64,000 nt of DNA from Polynucleobacter sp. es-MAR-4 (GCF_018882055.1 NZ_JACVPF010000001.1:1116001-1180000), one strand, 5' to 3'; positions 33,192 through 44,569 are shown, counted from the first letter of the stretch. The notes: generated by a model not told the origin, from the sequence alone. Program-made: numbers and translations.

Positions 33192-35024
33192 TTACTCGAC
33201 GGTAACGCTCTTTGCGAGATTACGCGGCTTGTCTACATCAGTACCCAGGGCGCAAGCGGTGTGATACGCCAGTAGTTGCAGTGGAACTACATGCAAGATT
33301 GGGGAAAGATTTCCATAGTGCTCAGGCAAGCGAATCACGTTGATGCCTTCGCTACTGGTAATTTCGGTATCTTGGTCTGCAAAGACGTACAACTTACCGC
33401 CACGGGCTTTGACTTCCTGCATATTGGATTTGAGCTTTTCCAGCAAGTCATCATTAGGCGCTACAGTAACAACTGGCATCTTCTCGGTAACGAGTGCAAG
33501 AGGTCCATGCTTCAACTCGCCTGCTGGATAAGCTTCAGCATGAATATATGAAATCTCTTTTAACTTGAGCGCACCTTCAAGGGCAATTGGGTAATGCATG
33601 CCGCGGCCCAAAAACAAAGCATTTTCACATTTAGCAAATGCAGCACTCCAAGCCATGATCTGCGGCTCAAGCGCTAAGACTGCATGCAACGCTTTTGGCA
33701 AATGGCGCAAGTCACGCAAAAGCTCTTTTTCTTGCTCGGGGCTGACCTTGCCTGCGCGCTTAGCCAATGAAACAGCCAGCAGATAGAGGGCAACTAATTG
33801 AGTGGTGAAGGCTTTAGTAGAAGCCACGCCAATTTCAGTGCCAGCCTTGGTCAAGAAATTCCAATTCGTTTCGCGAACCATGGCGCTACTAGCTACGTTG
33901 CAAATCGCCAGGGTGTATTGATGACCCAAGGACTGCGCATGACGCAAGGCTGCCAAAGTATCTGCAGTCTCACCAGACTGGGACACCACCACAATTAATG
34001 TATTCGGATTAGGAACGGTAGTGCGATAGCGATACTCGCTCGCAATCTCAACTTGAGTCGGAATACCAGCCAAATCCTCTAACCAATATTTAGCAACACA
34101 AGCAGAGTAGTAACTAGTGCCGCAAGCTAATATCAAAATTTGATCAAACTTCTTCCACTGCTCAGGATCAGCGTTAAAGAGCTCCGGACCAAAACTGACA
34201 ATGTTAGCTAGCGTATCGCCGATCGCTCCTGGCTGCTCAAAAATCTCTTTTTGCATGTAGTGCTGATAAGGGCCTAGATCTACTGAGTCAGCTTGTGCAG
34301 GCATAGCCTTATGCTCTCTCTGCACAGATTTTCCAGCTTGATCAAGGATCTCAATACCGTCAGCCTTCAGAATGGCGACATCACCTTCTTCGAGATACAT
34401 CATCGAATGTGCACGGCCAGCTAAAGCTAGTGCATCAGACGCAAGGAAGTTTTCATTTTTACCAAGGGCAACAACCAATGGAGAGCCAACGCGCGCACCG
34501 ACTAAAACATCTGGACGATCTTGCGCAATCACACCGATCGCATAGGCGCCATGTAAGCGCGGCAATACCGATTGAACAGAAGCCACTAAATCAACTTGCT
34601 TGCTAGACACATAGGCTTGATGAACTAAATGCGCAATTACCTCAGTATCAGTTTCAGATGTAAATACATAGCCCGCAGACTTCAACTCTGTACGCAGTGA
34701 TTCGTAGTTCTCAATAATGCCGTTATGCACTACAGCGATTAGTCCACCAGAAATATGGGGATGTGCATTTTGTGTATCGGGCTTGCCGTGTGTTGCCCAT
34801 CGGGTATGTGCAATACCTAAAGTGCCATGAAAATCCTTGCCCTGCTCTGCTAACTCAGAAACGCGAGCAGTCGTACGGGCACGTTCAATTGGATGCTTGG
34901 CATCATCGCCATTAATTACAGCAAAACCACATGAGTCGTAACCGCGATATTCAAGGCGACGTAGGCCTTCGATCAATACTTCAACAATATTCTTGCGCGA
35001 TGCTGCGCCAACGATTCCGCACAT
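33192..35024 (-). CDS. glmS: Glutamine--fructose-6-phosphate aminotransferase (isomerizing)
   Basis: Makes glucosamine-6-phosphate, the entry to UDP-GlcNAc for peptidoglycan and LPS. The N-terminal glutaminase domain begins with the catalytic Cys (MCGIVGA); two SIS isomerase domains follow, with [14 protein letters not shown] and [18 protein letters not shown] (quoted in part). The C-terminus ends [13 protein letters not shown], as in all GlmS. It is 610 residues. The ATG overlaps the glmU stop by one base, giving glmU-glmS coupling. No glmS ribozyme is expected or seen. Confidence 0.97.
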   Translation of the reverse strand: MCGIVGAASRKNIVEVLIEGLRRLEYRGYDSCGFAVINGDDAKHPIERARTTARVSELAEQGKDFHGTLGIAHTRWATHGKPDTQNAHPHISGGLIAVVHNGIIENYESLRTELKSAGYVFTSETDTEVIAHLVHQAYVSSKQVDLVASVQSVLPRLHGAYAIGVIAQDRPDVLVGARVGSPLVVALGKNENFLASDALALAGRAHSMMYLEEGDVAILKADGIEILDQAGKSVQREHKAMPAQADSVDLGPYQHYMQKEIFEQPGAIGDTLANIVSFGPELFNADPEQWKKFDQILILACGTSYYSACVAKYWLEDLAGIPTQVEIASEYRYRTTVPNPNTLIVVVSQSGETADTLAALRHAQSLGHQYTLAICNVASSAMVRETNWNFLTKAGTEIGVASTKAFTTQLVALYLLAVSLAKRAGKVSPEQEKELLRDLRHLPKALHAVLALEPQIMAWSAAFAKCENALFLGRGMHYPIALEGALKLKEISYIHAEAYPAGELKHGPLALVTEKMPVVTVAPNDDLLEKLKSNMQEVKARGGKLYVFADQDTEITSSEGINVIRLPEHYGNLSPILHVVPLQLLAYHTACALGTDVDKPRNLAKSVTVE

Positions 35025-36475
35025 TATTTTTTAGCTTTCACAGATTTTTTAGTGGCAACTTTCTTGGTCACCACCTTCTTTACCGGGCGTTGCCACTGTA
35101 AAGAGATTTGCTTAGCGCGCGACACGGTAAGTTGATTCGGTGGCGCATCTTTAGTCAGGGTCGTGCCAGCACCCAATGTAGCGCCACGGCCAACACGCAC
35201 TGGGGCAACCAACTGAGTATCCGAACCAATGAAGACATCATCCTCAATAATCGTTTGATGTTTATTGACACCATCGTAGTTGCAGGTAATCGTACCTGCA
35301 CCGATATTCACTCTTGATCCAACAATCGAATCACCCACATAAGCTAAGTGATTAGCTTTGCTACTGGCGGCAATCTTACTGTTCTTCACTTCTACAAAAT
35401 TACCAATGTGCACATCATTCGCCAAGTCAGCACCCGGGCGTAAGCGAGCATAAGGCCCGATCAGCGAACTTGCGCCAACTTTTGCACCGTCAATATGGCT
35501 GTATGGGTGAATAGTGACATTCTTACCAATCACGCTATTGCGAATAATGCAGTACGGGCCCACTTTTGTGCCAGCAGCTAGAGTTACGCAACCTTCAAAT
35601 ACACAACCTACATCAATAAAGACATCGGTACCGCACTCTAGCGTTCCGCGGATATCGATGCGCGCTGGGTCAGCCAAGGAAACACCGGCGTCCATTAATG
35701 CATTCGCTTGATTGAGTTGATGTACTCGCTCTAACGCAGCCAACTGATCTCGACTATTGACACCAACGATCTCATACTCAGCATCGGCTTGTGCAGTGCG
35801 AATAGGCACGCTGTCTTTAACCGCCATCGCGATAACATCAGTTAAATAGTATTCGCCCTGGGCATTGCTGGCTCGCAAAGACTTCAACCATTTCTTAAGT
35901 GAATTGGTTGGCAGAACCATGATGCCGGTATTGATTTCTTGAATACGCTTTTGCTCAGGCAATGCATCTTTTTCTTCGACAATCGCCATTACCGAACCAT
36001 CGATATCTCGCACGATGCGGCCATAGCCTGTTGGATTGCTGAGATTTTGAGTCAGGAGCGCCAAAGCAGAATCTTGACCACGTACACCATCAGCCAATTT
36101 AGCTAATTTAGAAAGCGTCTTTTTACTTGTAAGAGGCACATCGCCATAGAGAACCAAAGTAGGTTCATTTACATCCAGCTTAGGCAGCGCTTGTAATAAA
36201 GCGTGGCCCGTTCCTTTTTGCTCGGCCTGCAATGCAGTGCCAACCTTGCCAAAGCGAGAATCCTGCTCGGTGGTAATTTGAAGAAACTCTTTAACATCGG
36301 CCGCGCCGTGACCAACAACAACAATGGGGCCAGTTTTAGTGCTTTTACCCTGCAGATCTAAGGCTGTGTTGAGCACGTGCTGAAGAAGGGGTTTCCCGGC
36401 CAAGGTTTGAAGAACCTTGGGTAATGCGGACTTCATCCGCTTTCCCTGCCCAGCAGCCAAAATAACGATGTTCAT
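35024..36475 (-). CDS. glmU: Bifunctional GlcN-1-P acetyltransferase / GlcNAc-1-P uridyltransferase
   Basis: Makes UDP-GlcNAc. The N-terminal pyrophosphorylase motif [17 protein letters not shown] and the C-terminal left-handed beta-helix (hexapeptide repeats from about residue 265) with HLAYVGDS and [12 protein letters not shown] are intact. At 483 residues it exceeds the usual 456; the excess is a Lys-rich tail of about 20 residues ([15 protein letters not shown]) after the hexapeptide domain. It is in the ttcA-glmU-glmS run, overlapping both neighbours. Confidence 0.96.
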   Translation of the reverse strand: MNIVILAAGQGKRMKSALPKVLQTLAGKPLLQHVLNTALDLQGKSTKTGPIVVVGHGAADVKEFLQITTEQDSRFGKVGTALQAEQKGTGHALLQALPKLDVNEPTLVLYGDVPLTSKKTLSKLAKLADGVRGQDSALALLTQNLSNPTGYGRIVRDIDGSVMAIVEEKDALPEQKRIQEINTGIMVLPTNSLKKWLKSLRASNAQGEYYLTDVIAMAVKDSVPIRTAQADAEYEIVGVNSRDQLAALERVHQLNQANALMDAGVSLADPARIDIRGTLECGTDVFIDVGCVFEGCVTLAAGTKVGPYCIIRNSVIGKNVTIHPYSHIDGAKVGASSLIGPYARLRPGADLANDVHIGNFVEVKNSKIAASSKANHLAYVGDSIVGSRVNIGAGTITCNYDGVNKHQTIIEDDVFIGSDTQLVAPVRVGRGATLGAGTTLTKDAPPNQLTVSRAKQISLQWQRPVKKVVTKKVATKKSVKAKK

Positions 36476-37380
36476 AAAGAGGGATTATAAGACCCCTGAA
36501 TCAACGTTCCACAGGCTATTTCATCAATTTCTGTCTCATCAATCGCTTTGTCGCCAGCCGATCTTGCGGCAATGCCCGATAGCTCTGTAGAAATCTCGAG
36601 ATTCTTGAAATCAAAAGCCTCTCCATCCATTAAATGGGATGGCACGATATGGTGCATTGAGCGGAATAGATTCTCGACGCGCCCTGGGTGCTTTTTCTCC
36701 CAATCGCGCAGCATCTCTTTCATAGCACCGCGCTGCAAGTTTGGCTGACTGCCACAGAGATTGCACGGAATAATGGGGAAGTTTATATCTACCGCATAAC
36801 GTTCAAGCAACTTTTCAGGAACGTAAGCGAGAGGACGAATAACAATATGCTTGCCATCATCAGATCGCAACTTTGGTGGCATACCTTTGAGCTTGCCCGC
36901 AAAGAACATATTCAACATCAATGTTTCTAAGATGTCATCGCGATGATGGCCTAAAGCAATTTTGGTCGCACCCAACTCATCTGCAACACGATATAAAATC
37001 CCACGACGCAATCGAGAGCAAAGACCACAAGTTGTCTTACCTTCCGGAACTACACGCTTCACGATGCTGTAGGTATCTTGATTTTCAATATGGTACTGAA
37101 CACCCAAAGCTTTTAAATAGTTAGGCAAAATTTCTGCCGGAAATCCTGGCTGCTTCTGATCCAAATTAACAGCAACAATTTCAAAATCAATTGGGGCGCG
37201 CTCGCGCAATTTCAAAAGAATATCGAGCATGGCATAGCTATCTTTGCCGCCTGACAGACAGACCATCACTTTGTCACCATCTTCGATCATGCCAAAGTCA
37301 CCAATAGCCTGGCCAACTAAACGGCAGAGCTTTTTCTCAAGCTTGTTTTCTTCGAAGACGACTTTACGGATATCACTCAT
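36472..37380 (-). CDS. ttcA: tRNA 2-thiocytidine synthetase
   Basis: Thiolates C32 of certain tRNAs using ATP and a [4Fe-4S] cluster. The PP-loop SGGKDS (43-48), C118-G-L-C121 and the second CxxC, C206-N-L-C209, are all present. The length of 302 is typical. The stop overlaps the glmU ATG by four bases. Confidence 0.94.
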   Translation of the reverse strand: MSDIRKVVFEENKLEKKLCRLVGQAIGDFGMIEDGDKVMVCLSGGKDSYAMLDILLKLRERAPIDFEIVAVNLDQKQPGFPAEILPNYLKALGVQYHIENQDTYSIVKRVVPEGKTTCGLCSRLRRGILYRVADELGATKIALGHHRDDILETLMLNMFFAGKLKGMPPKLRSDDGKHIVIRPLAYVPEKLLERYAVDINFPIIPCNLCGSQPNLQRGAMKEMLRDWEKKHPGRVENLFRSMHHIVPSHLMDGEAFDFKNLEISTELSGIAARSAGDKAIDETEIDEIACGTLIQGSYNPSL

Positions 37381-37412
37381 AGCGACTAAATTTTTCTGGC
37401 TTTTCTTTAAAC

Positions 37413-37802
37413 TTACTTCATCCGAAATACTTCAACCCCAACAGAGTGGCAATCTGGATAAACGTCTGGCTTTGCCGTGCTGACTCGAGCAGCAATGACC
37501 TTGGGATGCAAGAGCATTGCGGTCACGATGTCATCGCAGAAAGTTTCCTGTAAATGGATATGGCCCTGGGAAGACCGCGCCTTAATGGTTTCACGCATGA
37601 AGTCGTAATCTACAACCTCTTCCAACAAGTCTTTAGAAGGGGTGTTCATATTCAAAGGAATATAGAGATCTACATTGAGAATGACGCGCTGCTCAGCCTT
37701 CTTTTCAAAATCGTGCACACCGATATTGATATAGATTTCATAGTCACGCAGAAATAAACGGCGGCAATCAACTAAAGCAGGATGAGAAAGAATAGCGTGC
37801 AT
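37413..37802 (-). CDS. folB: Dihydroneopterin aldolase
   Basis: A 129-residue tunnelling-fold enzyme converting dihydroneopterin to 6-hydroxymethyl-dihydropterin in folate synthesis. Family features are [21 protein letters not shown] near residue 25 (quoted as [10 protein letters not shown]), YDFMRETI, the helix with LQETFCDDI, and [20 protein letters not shown] near the end. It directly follows the pteridine-reductase-like SDR, suggesting a small pterin operon. Confidence 0.9.
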   Translation of the reverse strand: MHAILSHPALVDCRRLFLRDYEIYINIGVHDFEKKAEQRVILNVDLYIPLNMNTPSKDLLEEVVDYDFMRETIKARSSQGHIHLQETFCDDIVTAMLLHPKVIAARVSTAKPDVYPDCHSVGVEVFRMK

Positions 37803-37816
37803 AAATTTTTTAACTT

Positions 37817-38638
37817 TTAATTTGTTTTAAACATCACATCGCGTGATGATGGCAACAGATGTTGTCCGCCATCCACATATAAGGTCGTTCCAGTGATCGC
37901 ATTCGAGCTCGCTAAAAATACGGCTGCTTTTGCAATATCACTTGGTGTTGATGACTTACCTAATGGAGTCATCTGATGCGCCTTAGTAAAACCTGATTCA
38001 GTTTGATCGCCCGAAGTCAGCGTAATGCCAGGGGCCAAGCCAATCACCCGCAAGTGCGGAGCAAAATCTACTGCCAGCACCTCAACTGAAGTAAGCAGTG
38101 CCGCTTTAGATAATGTGTAAGACAAATAATCTGGATTGAGATTAATTAATTTTTGATCGAGCAGTTGAATCACCGAGGGGATTGATAAATTATTCTCCCC
38201 CGCTTTCTTTGTCTGACTCTTTTGAAATTCAAACATCAACTGAGATAGCAAAATAGGGGCTGCTAAATTGACTTGCATGTGGTCTTGCAAACTTTTACCG
38301 CTGAGTGGGGTGTCTGAATTAGCGCGATCATATTCAAAGATTGAAGCGCTATTCACGAGACACTCGAGGTTTTGAAACTCAGCAACAACAGCGGAAAACA
38401 GAGAATGGATTTCTGCTTCGCTAGCGAGGTCAGCCTTAAATGCCACAGCCTTACGCCCCAAGCCTTGGACTTCTGAAACGGCAGCCTGGGCATCTGAGGC
38501 AGACTGGCCATAATGAATCGCGATATCCCAGCCCTGACGAGCAAATTCCAAGGCAATTTCTCGGCCAAGACGCTTGGCAGCGCCGGTCACTAAAACTGCT
38601 TTATTTTGCTGAGGTTGTAGGTTTGAACTCAAGTTCAC
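37817..38638 (-). CDS. SDR, likely FolM/pteridine-reductase type
   Basis: A 273-residue SDR with the cofactor motif TGAAKRLGRE (18-27). The TGxxKRLG form with a basic residue, instead of the usual TGxxxGxG, is characteristic of pteridine reductases and FolM dihydromonapterin reductase. The catalytic Y-x-x-x-K reads YTLSKAA, and the C-terminus TGTTLYVDGGQHLLPSSRDV is FolM-like. Being next to folB makes a pterin or folate reduction role probable, though the exact substrate is unverified. Confidence 0.82.
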   Translation of the reverse strand: MNLSSNLQPQQNKAVLVTGAAKRLGREIALEFARQGWDIAIHYGQSASDAQAAVSEVQGLGRKAVAFKADLASEAEIHSLFSAVVAEFQNLECLVNSASIFEYDRANSDTPLSGKSLQDHMQVNLAAPILLSQLMFEFQKSQTKKAGENNLSIPSVIQLLDQKLINLNPDYLSYTLSKAALLTSVEVLAVDFAPHLRVIGLAPGITLTSGDQTESGFTKAHQMTPLGKSSTPSDIAKAAVFLASSNAITGTTLYVDGGQHLLPSSRDVMFKTN

Positions 38639-38663
38639 TTAAATTCTCTTAGACTAGCGAGCT

Positions 38664-39851
38664 ATGGATATTACCTTGACCAGCCTAGAAACGGCTCATA
38701 CAGAGCTTCTTAGCCAAAAAATAATGGCCGAAATCGCCTCTAATGGCGGCTGGATACCCTTTTCAAGGTATATGGAAATGGCTTTATATGAGCCAGGCAT
38801 GGGTTATTACAGCGCTGGAGCCCACAAATTGGGTGCTGGCGGTGATTTCACGACAGCCCCAGAGCTATCCCCCCTATTTGGCGCTGCCATCGTAGAAACC
38901 CTTTTACCGATTCTGGAGGGCCTTCAAACCCAAGGGCTCCCCACCCAAATTCTGGAGTTTGGCGCAGGCACCGGTAAATTGGCTGAATCCATTCTCACCC
39001 GACTGAACGATCTTGAGTTTTCCCTGGATCGCTACGACATCATTGAGATCTCGCCAGACCTAACCCAAAGACAAGAAGCGCGCCTTAAGCAACTTGCCGA
39101 GAAACTAGCCCTATCTACTCAATCCAATTGGTTAAGTTCTTTACCTAGCAACTTCAAGGGCATCATTCTGGCCAACGAGGTAATTGATGCCATCCCCTGT
39201 GACGCCATCATTTTTCAAAATGGCTTTTGGTATCAACAAGGCATCGCTGTAATTGATGGCAAGCTTGCTTGGTCGACAGGACAACCCGTTGAGCAGTCAC
39301 TGCTTCCAGAGACTTTGCTCACCGGAAACTTTTCTGAAGGCTACGTTACTGAATTACATGCGCCCGCAAATGCTTGGATGCGCCAAGTAGCTAAGCATCT
39401 CGATACCGGACTTTTCCTCACGTTTGATTACGGATTTCCGGAGAGTGAGTATTACCATGCACAACGACTAGAAGGCACTCTCATGGCGCATCATCGTCAT
39501 CACGCTATTCAAGATCCATTTCACCTTCCGGGACTATGCGATTTAACAACGCACGTGGAATGGTCACAGATTGCACGCAGCGCACTCAAGGAAGAAGTTG
39601 ATGATGTCTATCTCAGCAATCAAGCGTCTTATTTGCTAGATGCCGGTATTGGCGATATTGCATTAGAGATTGGCGATCCTAGCAACCCAGAAACCTTCTT
39701 ACCTATTTCGAACTCGCTGCAAAAACTATTATCTGAAGCGGAGATGGGCGAGCTATTCAAAGTCTTTGCATTCTCAAAGAAACTGTCTGAGGTATTGCCA
39801 GACCACGTCTTAGAAGACCTACCTGGCCTTCGAGGCAGAAATCGGCTGTAA
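38664..39851 (+). CDS. MidA/NDUFAF7-type SAM-dependent methyltransferase (COG1565)
   Basis: A 395-residue class I methyltransferase. The family signature YMEMALYEPGMGYYSAG (36-52), the SAM loop ILEFGAGTGKL (96-106) and ILANEVIDAIPCD are clear. In mitochondria NDUFAF7 methylates an arginine of complex I subunit NDUFS2 during assembly; bacterial homologues are presumed protein methyltransferases. It is divergent from the FolM-like gene (25-bp gap) and convergent with cca (4-bp gap). Confidence 0.88.
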   Translation: MDITLTSLETAHTELLSQKIMAEIASNGGWIPFSRYMEMALYEPGMGYYSAGAHKLGAGGDFTTAPELSPLFGAAIVETLLPILEGLQTQGLPTQILEFGAGTGKLAESILTRLNDLEFSLDRYDIIEISPDLTQRQEARLKQLAEKLALSTQSNWLSSLPSNFKGIILANEVIDAIPCDAIIFQNGFWYQQGIAVIDGKLAWSTGQPVEQSLLPETLLTGNFSEGYVTELHAPANAWMRQVAKHLDTGLFLTFDYGFPESEYYHAQRLEGTLMAHHRHHAIQDPFHLPGLCDLTTHVEWSQIARSALKEEVDDVYLSNQASYLLDAGIGDIALEIGDPSNPETFLPISNSLQKLLSEAEMGELFKVFAFSKKLSEVLPDHVLEDLPGLRGRNRL

Positions 39852-39855
39852 GCTT

Positions 39856-40995
39856 TTAAATACTTACTGCTTTAGTAATAGTCAAGAGTCGCGCAGCATC
39901 TACTGCACTACGAATTCTTTCACCATTAGCTCTCTGGTCTTCAGGAACACCTTCAATAATTTCGGCCGTGTTGAGCGATTGGGCATTTTGCATTGCTGAA
40001 ATTAAAGCGTTGACATTCAAGCCAATACGCTTTGCTAAATTCAACAAAGCATTTCCACGCTCAGGCTTACGCCAAACGTCTGCACGATTAAACCAGGTCA
40101 ATATATCTGCAGGCTGATAGCTAACACCCGCATCATTGACTGATTTCTCAATGAGTATATTGAGCTCACTAAATATTTCACTGAAATCACGCACCTCATT
40201 TGGCATCTTGACGCACTCCGCCCATGAGCGAATTTCACTAGCAGGTAAAGACATGAGAGTAACGGCGCAACGATCTTCGAGACGGTTATCTACTGCATGT
40301 AAATGTGCGATGAGCTGTTCGCGGAATTCTTCTTTAGCCAAACAGGATGTCAGCATTACCGGCAGTAATACCTTGGCTGCATCAGTATCCAGTAGAACTT
40401 GGAACATTCGCATGGGCTTGATGGCTGTAAAGCCTCTAGCCAACTCCTGCCAAACTCTCTCAGCTGAGAGTGCCGACAATTCATTCGACTGAACGATAGC
40501 CTGCAAAGCAGCCATGGTTTCTGGCGCAACCGTAAACTCCGGAAAGCGCGCTGCAAAACGAGCGACACGCAATAAACGCAAAGGGTCTTCAGCAAACGCA
40601 TCGGACACGTGACGAAATACTCTAGCCGCCAAGTCTTGCTGACCGTTGTAGGGATCCAAAATAGGGCCCACCCATTTACCATCAGCACCGACCTCTTGCG
40701 CCATTGCATTAATCGTCAAATCACGACGCTCTAAGTCTTGCTCCAAGGTGACAGTTGGGTCTGCATAAAACATAAAGCCTTTGTAGCCCTTGCCTGTTTT
40801 ACGCTCTGTGCGAGCTAAGGCATATTCAGCTTGGGTATCTGGGTGCAAGAAGACTGGAAAATCTTTGCCCACCGGACGAAAGCCCTGAGCAATCATTTCT
40901 TCTACGCTTGAGCCAACTACTACATAGTCAATGTCGTGTACCGGCAAACCCATGAGGGTATCCCGAATAGCACCACCAACTGCATAGATCTTCAT
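39856..40995 (-). CDS. cca: CCA tRNA nucleotidyltransferase with degenerate HD region
   Basis: Adds or repairs the 3'-terminal CCA of tRNAs. The nucleotidyltransferase start [12 protein letters not shown] (5-16), the metal dyad D21-x-D23, and [10 protein letters not shown] with the following DP(Y)NG(Q)QDL block are intact, as is the neck [12 protein letters not shown]. In E. coli the C-terminal domain has an HD phosphohydrolase motif (HDLGK). Here the aligned region reads [10 protein letters not shown], with no His-Asp pair, and the protein is shorter (379 residues). So only the nucleotidyltransferase is predicted to be active. Confidence 0.9.
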   Translation of the reverse strand: MKIYAVGGAIRDTLMGLPVHDIDYVVVGSSVEEMIAQGFRPVGKDFPVFLHPDTQAEYALARTERKTGKGYKGFMFYADPTVTLEQDLERRDLTINAMAQEVGADGKWVGPILDPYNGQQDLAARVFRHVSDAFAEDPLRLLRVARFAARFPEFTVAPETMAALQAIVQSNELSALSAERVWQELARGFTAIKPMRMFQVLLDTDAAKVLLPVMLTSCLAKEEFREQLIAHLHAVDNRLEDRCAVTLMSLPASEIRSWAECVKMPNEVRDFSEIFSELNILIEKSVNDAGVSYQPADILTWFNRADVWRKPERGNALLNLAKRIGLNVNALISAMQNAQSLNTAEIIEGVPEDQRANGERIRSAVDAARLLTITKAVSI

Positions 40996-40999
40996 GGGT

Positions 41000-41908
41000 T
41001 TATTTCATGCCTTCTAAGGTACGACGGCTAATGCCAAATACTTTAGTCAAGGCATCCACACCATTCAGCGGCAAGATATTTGGTACCTGCATTGAAGCAA
41101 TATTGTCGCGCGACATCAGAGTTGGAACCGGCAGGTATTCAAAAGCCAAAGCCTGAAGATAACCAACAAAAGCAGGCACAGAAATGATCGCGCATTTTGT
41201 ATTGACCTTGCGCGCAGCAAATTCCACAATCTCTTTCATGGTGTAAACGGTAGGCCCCACCAAATCATAAGATTGATGAATAGTCGATGGCATTTTCAAA
41301 GACTTGGTAAATGCACTAGCCACATCATCAACACTCACCGGCTGAAACTGTGCACCAGAATTTGCCAAAGGCATCGCTGGAAATAACTTCGTTAACTTGG
41401 AAAACAAATTAATAAATTGATCTTGAGCACCAAAAATCACTGAAGGCCTAAAAATAGTCCAATCGAGCTTGCTGGCTTTTACTGCAGCTTCGCCATCACC
41501 TTTACTGCGCTGATACATCGATGGACCATTCGAATCCGCGCCCAATGCACTCATGTGCAAGTAACGCTTGAGACCATGCAACTGCATTGCAGTAATGATA
41601 TTTTTAGGGAGCTCTACATGTGCAGCTTCGAATACTTTTCCGTATGGCTGTGCAGGCTTGTCATGCAATACGCCCACCAAATTAATAACTGCGCCATTAG
41701 GCTTAATTCGTGAGCAAAGTGCTTGCAAATCATTAAACTCATGAACGTCGGCATCTTCTAAATGGACCTTCGGTAGCATGCGCAATTCACGTGCGGATGC
41801 TAAGTGTCTAGTGGGCAACAAAACGGAATAGCCCTCTGCTTGCAATTGGGCAGCCAAGACTCTGCCTACAAAACCGTTACCGCCAATTAGCAGAATGTCA
41901 TATTTCAT
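41000..41908 (-). CDS. Complex I NDUFA9-like NAD(P)-binding protein
   Basis: An atypical SDR of 302 residues with the dinucleotide motif GGNGFVG (9-15) and the NDUFA9-like segment [26 protein letters not shown] (quoted as [19 protein letters not shown]). It resembles accessory subunits of respiratory complex I and nucleoside-diphosphate-sugar epimerase-like proteins. The function in bacteria is unknown; a quinone- or lipid-linked role is often proposed. It is located between the lytic transglycosylase and cca. Confidence 0.82.
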   Translation of the reverse strand: MKYDILLIGGNGFVGRVLAAQLQAEGYSVLLPTRHLASARELRMLPKVHLEDADVHEFNDLQALCSRIKPNGAVINLVGVLHDKPAQPYGKVFEAAHVELPKNIITAMQLHGLKRYLHMSALGADSNGPSMYQRSKGDGEAAVKASKLDWTIFRPSVIFGAQDQFINLFSKLTKLFPAMPLANSGAQFQPVSVDDVASAFTKSLKMPSTIHQSYDLVGPTVYTMKEIVEFAARKVNTKCAIISVPAFVGYLQALAFEYLPVPTLMSRDNIASMQVPNILPLNGVDALTKVFGISRRTLEGMK

Positions 41909-41931
41909 AAAACTCCAATGTAGTTGAAATA

Positions 41932-43890
41932 CTAAGGAAGCTCAGATGCGTTTGCTGCTTTAGGAGTAATTACTCCTAAACGTTGTTTTAAAGACTGCGT
42001 CTGTCCATGCATCACCGATGAATAATACGTTGCATTGGCCAAAACGTTTTTCACATAAGTTCGTGTTTCATTGAATGGGATAGTTTCAGCAAAGATCGCC
42101 CCTTCTGTTGGGCTGGTGAGCTTTTCCCGCCAAGTTTTAGATCGTGATGGGCCGGCGTTATAAGCTGCGGATGCCAACACCCAAGAGCCATCCAAATCTA
42201 CCAAGACCATATTCAAGTAATTGCTGCCCAAAGTGAGGTTGGTATTGGTATCGGCAAGTTTGTCATTGGTATAGGAGGTCATACCAATTTTCTTGGCCAC
42301 ATACTTCGCAGTATTGGGCATCACCTGCATCAAGCCTGAAGCGCCAACCGATGAAGAGGCATTCATGATGAAGCGTGACTCTTGACGAATGAGTCCATAA
42401 GCCCAAGCCAAGTTCAAATCAATTTGCTTGGCAATGGGTGATAGCTCATCACGATATGGAGTTGGGTAACGCAAGCTAAAGTCGTGCTCTTGCTTGGTGC
42501 GATCTGCAGTATTTACCACGCGGTCATATAAGCCAATACGCTTGGCATATTCAGCGGCTGCGAGCAACTGCTTATCACTCATATTGCGCAACTCCCAATT
42601 CCAATCGCGGTTGCCTTCAAAACGTAAATTCATGGCATAGAAGCGCTCACCTCGGATAAAGCCTTTACGTTGGGACATGGCCTCAATTTCTGCATCGCTA
42701 ACTTTGGTGCGGGCAGGCGCATGATTTGATTTACCTAGATCTTCTCGTGCAAGCTGTCCATAAAAGTTGTACTGGTCGGCAACGAGTTCAAGATTCTCGC
42801 GAGCTTTTTCATTTTGACCCTCCACTTTCAATGCACGCGCATACCAATAAGTCCAAGCGGGATCTTTGCTACGCACCGCAGGATTCATGCCTTCAATTGC
42901 ATTTTTTACCAGCGTCCAATCCTTGGCACGTAAGCCCGCACGAACCTTCCATTCCTGACCTTCAGTCGAGAGTAGTTCGTTATAGCCCAGCTCTTGTTGT
43001 AGACGATATGCATCATCTGCATTGGGATCTAATTTCTTGGCAAGAAATTGGCCAATCACGCCCCAAGCTACCGCCTGGTTCTCTTTGCTATAGCGAGATG
43101 CATTTTGTGAAAAATCTTTAAACGCTTTTGCAGGATCGGCTTTGGCGGCTTTCACAATATCGGCAATAGGATCTTCGCCACCCAAGCGACGAGACATAGT
43201 GTCAAAGCCCATCTCGCTAGCAGCGCGACCAATGGCTTTTGCTTCGCTAGGGGTCATACCTCCAGCACCAACCAAGATAGGCACCAATTCCTGACAAGCT
43301 TGACCGAAATAGCGTGGGTCCAACAATATTGCGCGCGCATCAATCGCAACTTTTGTTGGATTCTCACCTTGGGCTAGCTTTGATTGCAGTGAATAACACT
43401 TCACCTGAGTGTCGTCATCTAAAACAAACTTGGAATATTCGGCGTCAAAGCGAGACCAGTCTTTACGCTTACCTAAAACGAGCAACCAATCATTGCGCAT
43501 CCGATCAGCCAAAGCGGTACCTTGATATTGATTTAGAAATGCCATCACTTGTGGGTCTGCATTGCTATCAGAGCGAGCGCCTCCTGCGCTATCAAATAAC
43601 TGGGGCTTGATGCGGAAGTAGGCTACGTAGTCCTCATATGGGTAGTTTGAGAGGCTGGCAGCTAGGGTTTGCGCGCGAGCCACATCATTTCGTTTAGCAG
43701 CCTCACGCAATTCAATAAAGGTACGATCACCCTCATTAATCTCAAAGGCCGAAATTCTGCTTTCTTTAGCGGGAACAGTTTTCTTGGCCTTCTCCGCAGA
43801 AATGCTGGGCGCAGAAACTGCTAGGGCCAAAAATAACATTCCGCCCAATGCCCTTTGCCAACCACCAAAAAAATCAAACCTCTTTTTCAC
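41932..43890 (-). CDS. Soluble lytic murein transglycosylase (Slt type)
   Basis: Cleaves peptidoglycan glycan strands to 1,6-anhydro-muropeptides in the periplasm. Starting at the GTG at 43890 (AAGG seven bases upstream) gives 652 residues with an n-region KKRFDF, a hydrophobic core and signal cleavage near SISA. The ATG at 43956 would overlap the divergent gene and bury the signal. A long alpha-superhelical U/L region precedes the lysozyme-like domain with catalytic E504 in GLIRQESRF, then ASGLMQVMPNTA and the AAYNAGPSR loop. ampG elsewhere in the window would import its products. Confidence 0.92.
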   Translation of the reverse strand: MKKRFDFFGGWQRALGGMLFLALAVSAPSISAEKAKKTVPAKESRISAFEINEGDRTFIELREAAKRNDVARAQTLAASLSNYPYEDYVAYFRIKPQLFDSAGGARSDSNADPQVMAFLNQYQGTALADRMRNDWLLVLGKRKDWSRFDAEYSKFVLDDDTQVKCYSLQSKLAQGENPTKVAIDARAILLDPRYFGQACQELVPILVGAGGMTPSEAKAIGRAASEMGFDTMSRRLGGEDPIADIVKAAKADPAKAFKDFSQNASRYSKENQAVAWGVIGQFLAKKLDPNADDAYRLQQELGYNELLSTEGQEWKVRAGLRAKDWTLVKNAIEGMNPAVRSKDPAWTYWYARALKVEGQNEKARENLELVADQYNFYGQLAREDLGKSNHAPARTKVSDAEIEAMSQRKGFIRGERFYAMNLRFEGNRDWNWELRNMSDKQLLAAAEYAKRIGLYDRVVNTADRTKQEHDFSLRYPTPYRDELSPIAKQIDLNLAWAYGLIRQESRFIMNASSSVGASGLMQVMPNTAKYVAKKIGMTSYTNDKLADTNTNLTLGSNYLNMVLVDLDGSWVLASAAYNAGPSRSKTWREKLTSPTEGAIFAETIPFNETRTYVKNVLANATYYSSVMHGQTQSLKQRLGVITPKAANASELP

Positions 43891-43936
43891 CGTATTACCT
43901 TGTTGATTTACTATATCTCTTAATTTTCGCCTGATA

Positions 43937-44569
43937 ATGGTCGATATGCACGGCAATTCTCCAAAATCGCTACGGCAGGACTTACTGGCCCAAAGAAAAC
44001 AGTTTGCGGCTAGCGCAAGCTATCCCATGGTACAAGAAGCTATTTTGGCCAGCCTAGTCAGCTTTCTAGCCGACCACGATTCTCAAGTTCAATCTATCGC
44101 CCTGTATTGCCCCATCCAAGATGAGCTTGATCCTCGCCCCAGTCTATTGGCGTGGGCGAAGAGTCATACAGGCAAAACGCTAGCTCTTCCCTTTGCGCGC
44201 CCTGATAAACATTTAGATTTTTATGCCTGGCAAGAAGGTGACCTACTGATTCCAAGTCGCCACGGTGTACCAGAGCCAGATCCCAATAATCCCCGTAGAC
44301 CACAAGTCACCCCAGACTGCATCTTGATTCCCTGCGTAGGCTGGTCAGAATCGATGGTGGGCGATAAAACGCGCTATTGGCGGCTTGGGTATGGGGGTGG
44401 CTACTTTGACCGCACCTTAGCCCAATTACGTAAAGCCAAACCAAGCCTACTCTGTGTAGGCATTGGCTTTGATTGGCAAAAATTAGATGATGCTCAATGG
44501 CAGGCCCAAACACATGATGAGCCTTTGGATGCCATGCTGACTGAGTCAGGCTTACTTATTCAGACTTAG
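43937..44569 (+). CDS. 5-formyltetrahydrofolate cyclo-ligase
   Basis: Converts 5-formyl-THF to methenyl-THF with ATP. The family signature RLGYGGGYFDRTLA near residue 150 and the N-terminal basic segment LRQDLLAQRKQF are present; the length is 210 residues. An ATG three codons later (43946) is an equally possible start. It is divergent from the transglycosylase and overlaps metF tail-to-tail by 18 bp, both acting in one-carbon metabolism. Confidence 0.9.
   Translation: MVDMHGNSPKSLRQDLLAQRKQFAASASYPMVQEAILASLVSFLADHDSQVQSIALYCPIQDELDPRPSLLAWAKSHTGKTLALPFARPDKHLDFYAWQEGDLLIPSRHGVPEPDPNNPRRPQVTPDCILIPCVGWSESMVGDKTRYWRLGYGGGYFDRTLAQLRKAKPSLLCVGIGFDWQKLDDAQWQAQTHDEPLDAMLTESGLLIQT

Noticed and set aside
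43891..43956. Lytic transglycosylase start at ATG 43956
   Set aside because: It would overlap the divergent cycloligase gene and put 22 polar residues before the signal peptide; the GTG at 43890 has a ribosome-binding site.
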